A stretch of 64,000 nt of DNA from Dermacentor variabilis (taxonomy: Eukaryota; Arthropoda; Arachnida; Ixodida; Ixodidae): positions 209,527,750 through 209,591,749 of the forward strand of contig NC_134570.1 of NCBI RefSeq assembly GCF_050947875.1, given 5' to 3'. A model generated the notes under the pieces. The model saw only the letters and a list, made by a program, of their open reading frames with translations, was not told where the DNA came from and ran no database searches. Shown here in pieces: positions 21,785 to 33,599 of this stretch. The translations under genes and the position numbers were made by a program. Position 1 is the first letter of the stretch. Each line of letters opens with the position of its first letter.

Positions 21785-23882
21785 AAGGGAAGCTGCCAGT
21801 TTCTCCAGAAAAAAAATGAGTGAAGAGCAGTACGTCGTGGTTTTCAACCCTCTGAATTAGAATATCGCGTCGAAATTCAGCGAAAGAAAGAGCAAACACT
21901 ATTTATTTCGATGAAAAGTGCCGCAGCAGAGACGCCCAGCTCGTGCGCCTCGTTTCCGCCTGTGATTGGTCGGGCGCCTCGTGACGTCAACAATGGTGTT
22001 TGTCCGGACCGACTGCTGCCGCTACACACGAAGCACGGTGCAATGTAGTTTGGTGGTGTTTTGCTGAGACGATCATGGAAAATTTCGAGAGCTTGCGTTT
22101 CTCTGAGGAGTTCGGCGTTATGCCCAAACTCCACGAGAGTGATTTTGCGCGCGACCGTGACGGGCAAAGGCTTCGAGCAACAAAACTGGCTGTCGCTTGA
22201 ACAGATCGCTCGGTGTTGTCGCCCTATCGCTCGTTTCTAGAAATCTAGAATTCGTCGCTCGTCGCCCAGAAATCATATGAGCGATTAGCCAATACTGCGA
22301 AGCCGAAACTGGATGTACATAACTCAAATACTACTGTTTGTCGCACGAAACGAGCAAACTATTGAATTTTACACATGCAAGAATAAGAACCTAGTGCAAG
22401 ACCTTCAGAAATAGTTTATGCTCCTTCTTCAGTAAAATACATCAACTTAAATTTATAAAGCATGCGTCACGCTTGTTTGGGCGCGTATATTGCTGCCCTC
22501 ATACCGGGAAGTCGTCACTCAAAGCCGTCGCTCGCGTGGAGTTCAGTTTGCCGGCGACGAGTGAACACGACAGCCATCGCCTCGCTTGTTGCGCTGTCGC
22601 GGTCGCGTGCAAGATCACTTGTAAGGGGTTTATACTTTACTCCCTACATGTACGAGCCAATTGCGAAGAGCCGGACTCTCCAAGAAGCAAAAAATGCTGG
22701 TGCAAGCACTGCTTTCCACTCGAACGAAGGCAAAGTGCTAGCATCTCCTTGTGTTGTAAATGTTCTTTGGCGAGTATGTTTTTTGCTAAGCTGCATTGAG
22801 CGTTCCAGTGAGTACGTTTCCGGGCAAACAGCCGTAGTGTTATGTTCCTGCATGCCTCCTCGTAGAACGTAAGCGGTAATGCGATCTTCGGCATTTGTGC
22901 ACTGCCCCAAAGCTGTCGGCAATCAACGCAGCCGGTTTAAACGCGGGAAAAGTTTACCGGCTGTTGTAGCACGTGTAGTATAGAACCTGCATCAGCGCGC
23001 CATCCGCACGCTACTCGTAACCGGCGAATTCCGTCGGCTACGCGAGATGGTCGGCTTCTCTATGTGTGCGAGAGAAGGGGGAGCGCAGCATCCTGGCGTG
23101 AGCAGACTTTCCAACACATGCAACCTTTACGCTTGCACTGCGTTATGGTAGCAGCATGCAGGCTGTTTCAGAACACACGTGCGAATAGAAAATTCGCGGT
23201 GCTTGGTGATGAAACCTGCGTCAAGGGTGGGAGATAAACATTCACCTTGCGTTCAGCATGCTAATTATTTTTAGGAGAACCCAAAGCACGCATTATTGAT
23301 AAACTCCGGTAGTAATTGTCCCGGAAGTGGTTAGAGCACAACACTGTTGTTCTTGAGCGCTTGAAGTTGTTTCGCTTCACAGCAGCCTCCCACTTAGCTG
23401 AAAGCTTCTTGTCTTGGAGGAACTAATGGAACATCGGAACATCGTCGCGCCGCTGGTGTTCGTGCAAGCGTAGGCTGCACAGAACGCCCGCATGATCGGC
23501 CTACAAGTTCAATTGATGTTGCGTACGTCAACTACCACTCCTCTATACACACAAACAAAGGAATGTAGGGTCGAGCGAAGCAGATTAGGACGGCACGCAC
23601 GCAGAAATAAGCCCGGTCAGGCACGGTCGTGGAGACTGCGAAGGAGCGGAACACCAGTGCTGATGTCACTACGCCGCGGTTTCCGGTCTCCGCTCGCATC
23701 GTCAGCGTCAGCAGCAGCGCGCGGCGCTCGACGGGGGGCGGAGCTACAGCGCAATTTTAACCGACGATTGTGTCGCCCTTAAGGGAAAAATCCCCCCCAA
23801 AATTTTACCTTCATGGTTTATAAGGTTCCCGCATCCGTATGTGAGCGTCTTATTGACTTCGACAGACTCTTCAGCTTCCCTT
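21785..23882. mobile_element. 2.1 kb insertion with inverted termini inside LINE-B
   Basis: The LINE frame stops at 23883 and resumes at 21784. The block between ends in AAGGGAAGCTG (21785-21795) and CAGCTTCCCTT (23872-23882), an 11 bp perfect inverted match with weaker similarity further in. There is no transposase-like frame, so it would be a non-autonomous DNA element or a composite. A clear target duplication is not seen. The interior (22000-23780) has no recognisable gene. Confidence 0.65.
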
Positions 23883-25013
23883 TAATAGCGGCGTCAGCAA
23901 GGCCTGAGATGCCAAGAGACGGAGTGGAAGAGACTCTGCCTCATTAGTGACTTTCTTGTTTGAAGCCGCCGTTGGAACTCCCACCGCCAAGCGAAGTTCC
24001 TTTCTGTGCATTGCCTCCAAGCGCTCGAATTGACGCGATGACGGTGATATCAGAAGAAGCTGATAGAGAATGCGGCTTGTTATCAGTGCAGCGTTCAGTT
24101 TAAGCATGGATATAGGATTGTTTCCCCAACGTACACCTGCCAATCGACGAAGTGCGTTGATTCTTTGCACTGATGCAGCCACAACACTTTCGACCGCACC
24201 ACGCCATAGTAGCTTGTTGTCGATGGTGACACCCAGGAATCGAACATGAGTTGCACAAAGAATTGAATGCCCTCTGATATTCAGCGTCAGACGTGTTGAC
24301 TTGCGCCTCACTCCCGGGAAAAGCATGAAGGCTGATTTTCCTGCTGATAAAGATAGGCCAAGCGTCGATAAGTGGCGATCGATAGTGGAGATTGCGGCCT
24401 GGGCTATCCGGGCCAAACGTTTGTGTTGGTACCCCGAGGTCCAAATGCAGATGTCATCTGCGTAGATGGACATTTTAACTGCCGTCCGACCTACTTTCAG
24501 GGCATCTGGAAGGCTGGCCATGGCAACGTTAAAAAGCAAGGGGGATAGGACACTTCCTTTTGGGACGCCTAGGGAAATTCGTCGCTTGTCACTCATTATA
24601 CTTCCGAGCTTAACTTGGACACATCGATCACTGAGAAATTCATGGACGAATCGAAGAGCATTTCCCGAGACGCCCATGGCTCTGAGCCCGTTGATGATGC
24701 CTGTATGAAGCACACAGTCGTATGCCTTGGCAACGTCCATAAATATGGCGAGTGTGGAAAGGCCGTCTACGCGATGGTGCTCGATATGGCTTAGTAGATC
24801 CAAGACACTGTCCTGGGTACTCAACCGAGGACGAAATCCGGTCATACATGATGGCAGTCTATTTCCTTGCTCAAGATACCATGTTAACCTCGTACATATT
24901 AGTCTTTCCATCGACTTTGATACGCATGATGTTAGCGATACTGGCCGATATGAGGTTAGGTTCACAGATCCTTTCCGGACTTGAGCACTGGCACCACCCA
25001 TGCTGTCTTCCAC
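23883..25013 (-). pseudogene. LINE-B ORF2 reverse transcriptase
   Basis: Landmarks are SYRPVSLTS, FMDVAKAYDCV (catalytic Asp), LGVPKGSVLSPLLFN and IYADDICIW (YADD at 24464-24453), then FLGVTID. All catalytic positions are intact and the frame is open for its whole length. A +1 shift near 24970-24990 separates it from the upstream frame. Confidence 0.85.
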
Positions 25014-25972
25014 GCTTCTGGGATCAGTCCTGTGCTCCAGACGTGATTAAATATGTCCAGAAGTGCTCGTTTTCGTTCATATGGCAGATTTGTCAGCATC
25101 TGATTGCTGATCGAATCGACACCCACAGCACAGCCTCTTCTTAATTTGCTAAGCGCCAAATCCAACTCACGGAAGGTGAACGGCGTATCCATGGTATGGA
25201 ATGCTTGAGACAACAGAGGGTTCGATACTCCTGCTGATCTGCCAGATGTATATACGTCTGCAAAATCTTCTGCAAGGGTTTGCAAATCTTCTCCTTGCTT
25301 TAAAGCAAGTGCTTCGAATGGCCTGTGCAGGCGAATCTTTCCGGATAGGCTATTCATTACTCCCCATATCCTTGTCATGGCAGTAAACGTCGATAAACTC
25401 TCATAGAAAGCAGCCCATTGAAGTCGTCTTAATCTTTTTGTGTGACGACGGATGACAACGTTTATCCTGTTGTCTTCAGTTTTAGCAGATGGATTTGCCG
25501 TTTTTCTCATTAGTTTTGGCTCCGCTCTCCTACGCGCTGCGCAGAGGTTCTTTAGTTTCAAATCAGGAGTAGGGAAATGATCTGGCAGTTTCAACATTGA
25601 GGTAGCCACTCTTTTGCTCCTGAGCATATCTGCGAACAGCTCACCAGTGGATTCATCCAACGCTTCTCTGTATGTGTCCCAGCGGGTCACAGCACAGAAT
25701 TGTCGCCCAGCAGTGTGAAAACCGGTGATGTTGGTGAAGATCGGAAAGTTGTCACTGTCCATCCTGTCTGGGGCCGTTGTTGACGATACGACAAGGTCTG
25801 TAGAATAGATCACGAGGTCTATGGCACTCCATGAATCTGGTGGTCTGAAGAAAGTCGGTTTGCCATCGTTCGCGATACATAAGTTAGCAGCATCCGCGGC
25901 TGTGACAAGTTCCTTGCCTCGGGAATCTGCAGTCATCTCCCCAAAGTGAATGATGTGTGTTAAAGTCGCCAC
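24962..25972 (-). pseudogene. LINE-B ORF2 endonuclease end and RT N-terminal part
   Basis: Starts in the distal endonuclease (PTFFRPPDSWSAIDLVIY, then a S-D-N-F-P segment at the place of the catalytic S-D-H, with His changed to Asn). It passes through a basic linker to LALSKLRRGCAVGVDSI and the WVVPVLKSGKD at the start of the RT fingers. It is open for 336 codons. Confidence 0.8.
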
Positions 25973-26411
25973 TGATTATTATAGGAGAGGGGCAACGAAT
26001 GCAACGGTCCTTTATGAATGCCTCCATAGAGACCTTCCTGCGCGGACTTATATACACCGACAACACACTTAGTTTTCGTTTTCCTAGGCACACTTGCACA
26101 GCGGCGACTTCAAAGAAGGTAGAACAAAGGTCTTCCACTGGTAAGGTGACGTGAGGTATTTCTCGCCTGATGTATATCATCGCACTTCCATTTGCAAATG
26201 ATCGTATACTCGGATTTCCATGTCTGATGTACCCTGGGATCGTCTTTCCATTTGGGAGACCGGCCTCCGAGAGGGCTAGAATTGGGATAGGTATGTCTCG
26301 AAGGAAAAGGCTGAGTTCAGAAAGACGCTGTAGAATACCGGCGCAGTTCCATTGCATTATTAACGGCACTTTTGGACGACGGAATGGACCAAGTGGGCGA
26401 GACATTGCCAC
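25884..26411 (-). pseudogene. LINE-B ORF2 start: AP-type endonuclease
   Basis: A start codon at 26411 lies 5 bp after the ORF1 stop. The frame gives IMQWNCAGI, ALSEAGL (Glu of the active site), a G-S-A-M-I-Y segment and IISGDFNTHHSLWG. This is the APE core of I-like LINEs. It shifts frame near 25940 and continues in the 25972-24962 frame. Confidence 0.8.
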
Positions 26412-26415
26412 TATG

Positions 26416-27801
26416 CTACTGAGTGTACGTGGAAGAAGAGCAGGGTATTACTGACTCAAGAGCCAGCACTGCTTCCAGCATATCCTTCGTTGAACTAGCA
26501 GGCATTTTCGCGACGTGGGAACGTATTGCCGTGAACAAAGCGCGTATCATATGCTGGCAGTTTTCCTGCTGACTGTTGCCAAGTGGTACTTGAGGTCGGT
26601 TTACTGCGCCCGCATAGGTGCGTTTTTCGGACTCTTTTCGAACAGGTTTCTCAGCCGCTGAGAACGTTTGCGTTGGCTCAATAACTTTGTTTATCGCTGT
26701 GAGACGCGCGAAATGAGATGCGTACTCTGTTTCCAAACCAGTTAGTTGTGGCGCTCTGGACGTCTTCGTGTTCGATGGTGCGCTTCCACTCATTGGACCC
26801 AAAACAAACAACTTATTTCTTCGCTGAGCAGCTGTCCGTGCAGGGCATCGACCGTAGCTAGCAGGATGGTCACCACCGCAATTTGCTCACACAAAGTTGT
26901 CTTTACTTGCACGCGTCTTAAAGTCATGAGGTCCCCCACAGCGCTTGCACCTCTGTTCCCCACGACAGTACTTAGCGATATGTCTGAAGCGCTGACAATT
27001 AAAACAGCGTGGTGGTGTCTCCACGTAGTCGACAAGATCGTGTCTGGTGAAACGAAGGTTGATCTTCTCCAGGCGTTCAGAATTTGGGGCAAATATGAGA
27101 ACCACCGAGTTAGTGCTCCTTGACTCCCATTCAGATGACGAGGTTTGGACACGACGGATGATTCTTCTTGCATGAAATACTCCCTGAGGGCTCAGGTAGG
27201 TGAGCAGGTCTTCATCCGAGTACTATTGAGGGGCTCCTCTAACAATGCACGTGTTTTTCATATAACTGTGTGAGACGCGGGCAGATATCACTATGCCGCC
27301 GATATTCTTGGTCTCTAGAAGGACGTTGGCTTGTTCTTCTGTCCCTACATCTAAGAGCAATGCTCCCTGTGCTGTGAAGTGGCTCTTCACTGGTGCTCCA
27401 CCGAGAATCGTTACAAGCTCAGAATACAGGACAATAGGGCTTACTTGCCTTTCGGATGTTGCAGTGATTAACACTGGAATGCCCTCCGCCATGCCTTTAC
27501 GATGGCGCACAATTCGGAAGCCACCCTCGTCCATGTCTAGGTCTGCAGGGTTTGTCACGTTGTCGTCCTCGATGATAGTTGACTCGTCTTCAGATTCACC
27601 AGTGTCTTGTCGCTTGCAGTCAGGCTGGTTTGTACAAACCAGCTGGCGTTTCTGACCCGGTGTCAGCCGTTGGAAGGTCATGGCGGGGTGCTCGTCAGTG
27701 CCAGCTTGGTTCCTTCTAGCACCTTGTGAGGCGGCGGGTGGCGCAGCACCCGTCGGTCTCCGATACGGAAGGTACCTTTTCGAGTCGACAGACGTCTTCA
27801 A
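26416..27801 (-). pseudogene. LINE-B ORF1 (gag-like) with three zinc knuckles
   Basis: One frame of 462 codons with two in-frame stops (TAG near 27224, TGA near 26885). It opens with a basic, acidic-patch N-terminus, then an RNA-binding-like core, then C-F-N-C-Q-R-F-R-H-I-A-K-Y-C, a second C-K-R-C-G-G-P-H, and a third C-x2-C-x3-H-x6-C whose first cysteine is the TGA. The listed start codon is TTG, so the true start is uncertain. The C-terminal part is predicted helical. Confidence 0.75.
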
Positions 27802-27911
27802 CCCTTCTGACCAGTAATATTGCCAGAAAATAACGAAAATAACAATAAATGTAGGCAGAGCTACTCAGACAGGCTAGCAGCAGGTTCGTCGTCTTCTTCT
27901 TCCTCCCCAAC

Positions 27912-28760
27912 GGACTCTCTCCTTTTCAAAGCTCCAAGGTTCTCAATCTGCCCTGCCAGTTCCGCAATTCTGTCAAAGTTGCCCACCCTGCACTTTGCGG
28001 CACCTCAACCGTTCATCACCACATCGACACTGGCTCTAATTTACCGCTGCATAAACGACCATATTGTGTTTCTGCCATAGAAGGCCGCAATAATACAGAC
28101 CAGGTCGATAACATGCTACGAAATGAGGTCATCCGACCGTCACATAGTCCATGGGCCTTTCCAGTAGTTCTTGTACAAAAAAAGGGTGGTTCCATCTACT
28201 TCTGTGAGAGGATTACCGGCGCCTTAATAAGATAGCTCGAAAAGACGTATATTCCTTGCCGCGGATCGACGATGCCCTTGATTGCTTACAAGGCACCGAG
28301 TACCTTTCACATTGAGATGTGCGCTCGAGATATTGAAAGTTACCCTGAAAGATTTCGATAACCCTAAGGCAACCTTTGTTCCCCTTTACGGATTATATGA
28401 ATTCAATGGCACACTTTTGGTCTTCGCAATACGCCCGCCACCTTCCAGCGCCTAATGGACTCGGTGTTGGGCGGCTTAAAGTGGCATATATGTCTCTGCT
28501 ACCTGGATGATATTGTCGTGTTTGCTCGAGACTTCGCAACACACCTTGAGGGTCTCAAGCACCTGATATGCGTAAAGGATGCTGGACTGCAGCTCAATCT
28601 CAAGAAGGGCCGCTTTGCTACACGGCAGTTGACAATTCTCGGCTACTTTTGTATACTGTCAAAAGACAGTTTACTTCCTGATAGAGCTAAGCTACCTGCG
28701 GTCGCCTATTTTCCCCTCCCGATGACAATCGAACAGTTAAGGAGCACCATATGGCTGTGA
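27912..28760 (+). pseudogene. Gypsy A reverse transcriptase
   Basis: Plus-strand pieces in shifting frames show HHIDTGSNLPLHKRPY, SPWAFPVVLVQKKGG, then KWHICLCYLDDIVVF with an intact YLDD (28500-28511), and LNLKKGRF and LGYFCILSKD. These are the Ty3/gypsy RT motifs in order. The DYR/TLR part between them is damaged by stops. Confidence 0.82.
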
Positions 28761-29340
28761 TTCTAATTTCGCCGGTTTAATCGTAATTTTGCTTCTATCA
28801 TGCCACTTCTGACACAGCTCCTTAGCTGCGCCAGTGATATATCGTTGTGGCCTTCTGAGTGCGAGCACGCGTTCTCCGTTCTACGTCATCTCCTAACTTT
28901 TCCCCACGTATTGGGCTATTACAAATACACGGCTGCAACTGATGTGCACAAGGACACAAGCAGTGTCGGTGTCGTTGGAGCGCTTGCATAACTGAAACCT
29001 TGTTTCGTTGATATGTCGTAGCATATACCAGTCTTGCCCTCACAAAAGCTAAATCATACTACAACGTTACCGAGAAACAACGCTAGGCTATAATTTGGGC
29101 GCTCATCAAGCTTTGTTCATATATGTATGGTCACGCTTTCGACGTTGTTCCACACTACCGCGCGCTCTATTGTGGTTCTCTTCAGCGAAGGACCCATCAG
29201 GCCGCCTTGGTCGTTGGGCTTTTGGTATTAAAGACTACGACATGCGCGTTGTATACGATTCCAGCCGGAAGCACGCAGATGCTTCAGCACTCTCCCGGTC
29301 AGCTCTTCCTATGGATGTTGCATCCCTCTCCATTCTCGAA
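28761..29340 (+). pseudogene. Gypsy A RNase H and tether
   Basis: Frames include W-P-S-E-C-E-H-A-F-S-V-L, a Y-K-Y-T-A-A-T-D segment (first Asp), a N-V-T-E-K-Q-R segment (Glu) and DPSGRLGRW...YDMRVVYDSSRKHADASALSR. This is the RNase H-to-integrase linker of the Ty3 group. Several shifts are present. Confidence 0.75.
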
Positions 29341-29439
29341 CATATGCCACCGTCTGCTCAGCGCACCGAAGCGACCCATGGATCGCTTCACTCCTTGACG
29401 TTATCTATGAAGCGCCCACACTTCCGATATCTCCGACGT

Positions 29440-30290
29440 TGCGTCGTCAAGCTTCGCACTTTGTTATTTGTGATAGCCTCCTGTACCGGCGCAAACTTCC
29501 AGATGGTCAGAAGTGGCTTCTAGTCATACCACGAACGTTGCCCGCTGAAATATGTGCATATTTTAACTCAGACCGGCAATGTCCACACACCGGTGCCTTG
29601 AACACTTACGAATGCCTTCGGCATCGATATTAAGGGCGCGGGATATACATGATCATTCGGCTATTTATTCGTGCCTACGCTGAATGTTAGCGACAAAAAT
29701 AAACGCATCCTACCGCAGGTTTCTTACAGCTGCTTCCGGTGCCCCGCCCTTCCATTCGACCGTGTCAACATTAATCTGTATGGGCAAGTGAAATTCACTA
29801 CTACAAGCTATAAGTGGGTTATTCTCGCCGCAGACCACCTCACACGCTGCGCCGAAACTGCCTCTCTGCTCAGCGCCACAGCGCAGGACGTCGCTTCCTT
29901 TCTTCTTAACCGGCTTTGAGTGACCGCCACCAATTTTGAGTGACCGCCACCGTTTCTTCCTATATGACGTGGTTGAAACCCTGCTTCACCAGTGCCATAT
30001 TGTCCACCGTACCAGCACCGTCTACCATCCGCAGACAAACGGCCTCACTGAGCGGTTTAATCGGTCTTTGGGAGACATGCTTGTCTACCCATGTTGCATC
30101 CAATAAGGCAAATTCGAACCGAATTCTCCTTTTCGCTGCTTACACCTACAACATGGCTACGCCATTCACAGCCGGCTTTTCTCCATTCTTCGTATTGGAC
30201 GATCAGCAACCATGCCATAACATAGACACCTTACTGCCTTACAACAGCGAGTATGCGACCATTTCCGAAGCTGCCCGATAGGCCGAAGAA
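29440..30290 (+). pseudogene. Gypsy A integrase
   Basis: SLLYRRKLPDGQKWLLVIP is followed by a degraded H-H-C-C zinc region, then PFDRVNINLYGQ, WVILAADHLTRCAETASL, and a distal TASLSGLIG...AAYTYNMATPFTAGFSPFF segment. The first catalytic Asp (D in ID-L-YGP) reads Asn here (29773-29775). The second catalytic region is lost in a small rearrangement near 29920-29950, where TGAGTGACCGCCACC is duplicated. Confidence 0.8.
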
Positions 30291-30790
30291 TGTCAACTGG
30301 CCGGGCGTTTCACTACGACTGACTAGCAGCGCCAGGATAGGATCCGGTATGACCACCCTCCCCTAGCTACTTTCCTGCCCGGAACAGTGGTGTACGCACC
30401 ACGCTACGCTCCTGGTCTGTCTTCCAAATTGCTTCCTAAGTATGATGAACCCTGCCGCGGGATCGAGAGCACATCGCTTTCGCCGACTGCCGATCTCCGC
30501 CGCCGTGAACGCGATATTGTCCACGTGGACGGCCTCAATTCCTAATTTGACCCTCCTGTACCCTCCTTTTAGATCACCAAGAGTGCCTCATGCTTTTTCC
30601 GCGAGGAAATTGTAATAAACAAGAGGAGGACAGCCGAAGCGCAAGCAGGATCGTCAGAGTAGTCCTCGAGACAGTGATCGGCCTAAGCCAGTGCTCTCCG
30701 CTTGGGACCTTTCTGTACTCACGACCCACGTTCAATAAACGTCTTTTCTCCACGAACAGATAGAGACTAACTTCGTGATTGCGACACTAT
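30291..30790 (+). other. Gypsy A 3' end, probable LTR remnant
   Basis: Plus translation first gives a segment ending RRERDIVHVDGL, the usual end of gypsy pol. After about 30545 the sequence is non-coding with AATAAAC near 30614 and 30735, consistent with a 3' LTR. No second LTR copy exists in the window, so its borders are unproved. Confidence 0.55.
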
Positions 30791-31869
30791 TATCGGCAAT
30801 AAATAATATATACATAAGTTTGGCTATTAGCTACAAAAATCTTTTTTTCATAATTTCTTTTAGTACGCAGAGATTTGCACGATACTATGTAAATTAGCTA
30901 TCCTGGACGGTTTCGCATAAGGTGCAGCTCGCCCTTCGCGCGCGGAGCAAGATACACCAGCCAGACCAGGAAATGCGGATTGTAAAATACATATATAAAA
31001 CATCCGTGTGCAAATATGCATACCATTGCCCTTATGATTGAGAAATTTAGGAATTAGTGGCAGAAACATACGATTTTGTGCGCACATATGCGCAAAATTG
31101 CGGCGAAATTCGAGCAATGAACATCACTGCAGCCATGCAGAATAAGGAAAAAAATGGGTAGATTTAAAAATTATCACGCTAAAAACGTACCGCACAAGCA
31201 AATATACACATAATGAAGGAAGGAAGCGGTCCGCTAGAATGTTAAGAAAACTAGGGGCAGACCGACCGGCACTTAGGAATGTGAGGAACGGCAAGGGGTT
31301 GTTTCCTTTCTGCTCCTTACCGCAATTACCCTCATTTGAAATTAGCTCCTTGTCATATAGCTCTTTCAGAACAGGAAAGCGTGTAGAGGTGAGGGGACAT
31401 GTCGCAGCACGCCTCCTGAGAACAGCTACCCGTTGGGGCGTCGTCACGGCGGGAGCCCTCTCCCCTCTGTTCCCTCGCGCGGCAGAGGCCACGCATCTGA
31501 GTCTTCCAATAGACTTAAGCGAAGCTGCGAATTCTGCGCCTCGCTTTTTCGGCGAAACTTCGGCCCCTTCGCTTCGTCCCTGTATTGCTTCTAGCGCGCT
31601 AGTGGAGACGATAAGACAGAGGAAGTCGTGCATTGGGTCGATAACTCCATTTATTCTTGAAGGACTCGAAAATATTTTCAGCGTGGTGTTCGCCAGACGA
31701 CGTGTTTTAAAAGGAAGGCCATGCTATCAGTAGTTAGCATAATTTTTCAGAGCACCTTTAAAGCAATGTGTTAAGCTTCCTTAATTATTCTGATGTTTTC
31801 TGCAAGTTTTCTACTATTGGAAACAAATGAGAAGAAAGGGGGTTAACCGAACGGCACGATATTTATTAG
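30791..31869. other. Unassigned interval
   Basis: A 164-codon plus frame and a 169-codon minus frame overlap at 31124-31733; neither has a recognisable domain. 31200-31740 is GC-richer than its flanks and could be an interspersed repeat. Confidence 0.4.
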
Positions 31870-32075
31870 TCCTATCATAAGAAGCCAACAAACACCGAGA
31901 CCGAGGACAACATAGTGGAAATTACTTGTGCGTAAAAAATGAAATAAAAAGATCATAAATTAAGGCAAATCAAAGTGGATGAAAAAACAATTTGCCGCAG
32001 GCGGGGAACGATCCCACAACATCCGCATTACGCGTGTGATGCTTCACTAATTGAGCTACCGCGGTGCCGTTTCCC
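31870..32075 (-). mobile_element. tRNA-headed SINE-like element (inverted partner 1)
   Basis: On the minus strand CCGCGGTAGCTCAATTAGTG (A-box) and GGGATCGTTCCCC (B-box) form a tRNA-like head; the acceptor-like ends CCGCGG and CCTGCGG can pair. The body ends with CACAAGTAATTTCCACTAT-type and GTTGGCTTCTTATGATA sequence near 31874. The anticodon loop lacks the U33 expected of a tRNA. It pairs with the element at 32110-32427. Confidence 0.7.
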
Positions 32076-32109
32076 CATGCCCTTTCTTGGGTATTTATGT
32101 TTTCTAGTA

Positions 32110-32427
32110 GAAACCTGGGAGGGTTAGCCAGCGCCACCACTCACAAACCTTGGCGGCGGATGTGGAATATCCTTTCTGCCACAGGCGTTGCGAGAACATG
32201 ATCTTTTTCTGTGAAGGCAACTGGTCAATAAACCCACACATGCTACCTGATGGCATCAATGTTGCCGGATTCAAAGGTTGTAGTATCGTTCCCCACCTGC
32301 GGCAAGTTTTTTTCTTCATTCGCTTTCATTTTCGTTAATTTATCATTTATTGATTTCATTTAATAAGCACAAGTAATTTCCCCTATGATGTCCTTGGTGT
32401 CAGTGTTTGTTGGCTTCTTATGATACT
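32110..32427 (+). mobile_element. tRNA-headed SINE-like element (inverted partner 2)
   Basis: Its 3' half (32285-32427) is the reverse complement of partner 1: GTTCCCCACCTGCGGCAAG, then AAGCACAAGTAATTTCCCCT and GTTGGCTTCTTATGATA. Its 5' half differs from partner 1, so it may be a longer variant or composite. Transcripts crossing both could fold back. Confidence 0.65.
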
Positions 32428-33599
32428 GCTATGGAAATGTATCTTTGCATGGTATAAAATATAGCCATAACTTCACGGTCTATCATAAACAATATGCGGT
32501 AATTTGTGGTCATAAATTTAGGAGCCAAACGTTTCATTAGATGAGTGAGGTTGATTTTGGCATATCAGGTATAAACAAAGGCTTGTCTGGTTTTATCACA
32601 GGAAATCAAGAAATTCATGTCGTTTTCGGTAAACTTAGAGATGTGTCCAATTTCTTGATACATCCTCATATTCTGTGGTGCACATATTGTTATTTGCTGA
32701 CTCGTAGAACAATGAGCTACATAACGCAATGTATTGTTTATAGCTATTTTTCTGCCAATAGAACACGCGGCAACTTATTCTATATATGATATGCAGCTTG
32801 AGTATTGAAGCTTAAGTGGAACAGTTCGGAACTCTAAACACGAACGCGTAAGAATACAAAGCACTGATCCCCATTACAATGGACCTGCAGTCCATTTAAT
32901 CCTACCTATGATAAAGATTGCATTAAGAAATGGCTGATTATGCAGAACGAGCGCTGTATAGCTGCACGTCTGGTCACTTTCCTTGCCTCTTGCTAAATTG
33001 CGTTACAGTATTTTGTTGGGACGTCGATAACACTTTGTGCGTGGTATTTAAAAAAACTTGAAAGAAATGGTGCCTCATGGCGGGTAAGAAATAAAGAAAG
33101 ATGTAACCTTGTAGTGGCTTCTACAGTACAATCATAACGCGCAATTAATAACGTCAGAGCTATCTTTAAAAACGTATGGCAAGTATCGTATCAGACACAC
33201 TTTTATTATTGTATTTTGTATCTGAATTTCAAATATTGATCACCTCAGTATATGGATTCGGTATCATCACACATTTTCAAAGTATCCTTGACTATCTCTC
33301 GCAAATAACACGAGCAGTGTTGGAGATGTGGGCGCTGTGCGGCGCCAAGTTGAATTTTGTTCCATTTTCAGTTCCAGTTCCCTTATTATGTACACGTGTA
33401 ACAGATAACCACACGCAATTGTTCCTTTGTCTTTCTTGGGCTGCACAGTCGGTTGTGTTGCTGTGCTTGTGTCCACCCAAAGTCAAGCTCCTCGATCGCC
33501 CTTCTTCTGGTTGGGAACGTAATAACTTGAGGTAAACCGCAAGAGAGCACGTAGGACAACAGAAAGGGACGAAGATAAAGGGCAACTCAGAACTGAATC
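32428..33599. other. Unassigned interval
   Basis: AT-rich DNA. 33270-33590 holds overlapping frames of 97-119 codons on both strands with no recognisable domain, probably an interspersed repeat. Confidence 0.4.

Larger units (their letters stand above)
20606..27911 (-). mobile_element. I-like LINE with RNase H (LINE-B), inserted in gypsy A
   Basis: Minus-strand order: ORF1 with zinc knuckles (27801-26416), endonuclease (26411-25900), linker and RT (25972-23883), RNase H (21784-21115), Cys/His C-terminus (21100-20711), and a CCA-repeat tail (20623-20609). GGACTC occurs at both edges (20600-20605 and 27912-27917) as a candidate target duplication. Joining the flanks there puts the gypsy frame back in phase. 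A 2.1 kb insertion breaks ORF2 between RT and RNase H. Confidence 0.85.
18900..30790 (+). mobile_element. Decayed Ty3/gypsy LTR retrotransposon (gypsy A), split by a LINE
   Basis: On the plus strand, gag and protease remains (18905-20240) are followed, after a 7.3 kb LINE insertion (20606-27911), by RT, RNase H, integrase and a 3' end. The order gag-PR-RT-RH-IN is that of Ty3/gypsy. Stops and shifts occur throughout. The 5' LTR is not recognisable. The 3' LTR is probably within 30540-30790, which holds an AATAAA-type signal near 30735. Confidence 0.85.

Noticed and set aside
31124..31733. Overlapping 164- and 169-codon frames on opposite strands
   Set aside because: Mutually shadowing frames in GC-rich DNA with no domain.
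31984..32060. A tRNA gene on the minus strand
   Set aside because: The acceptor-like ends pair but the anticodon loop lacks U33, and a SINE body follows.
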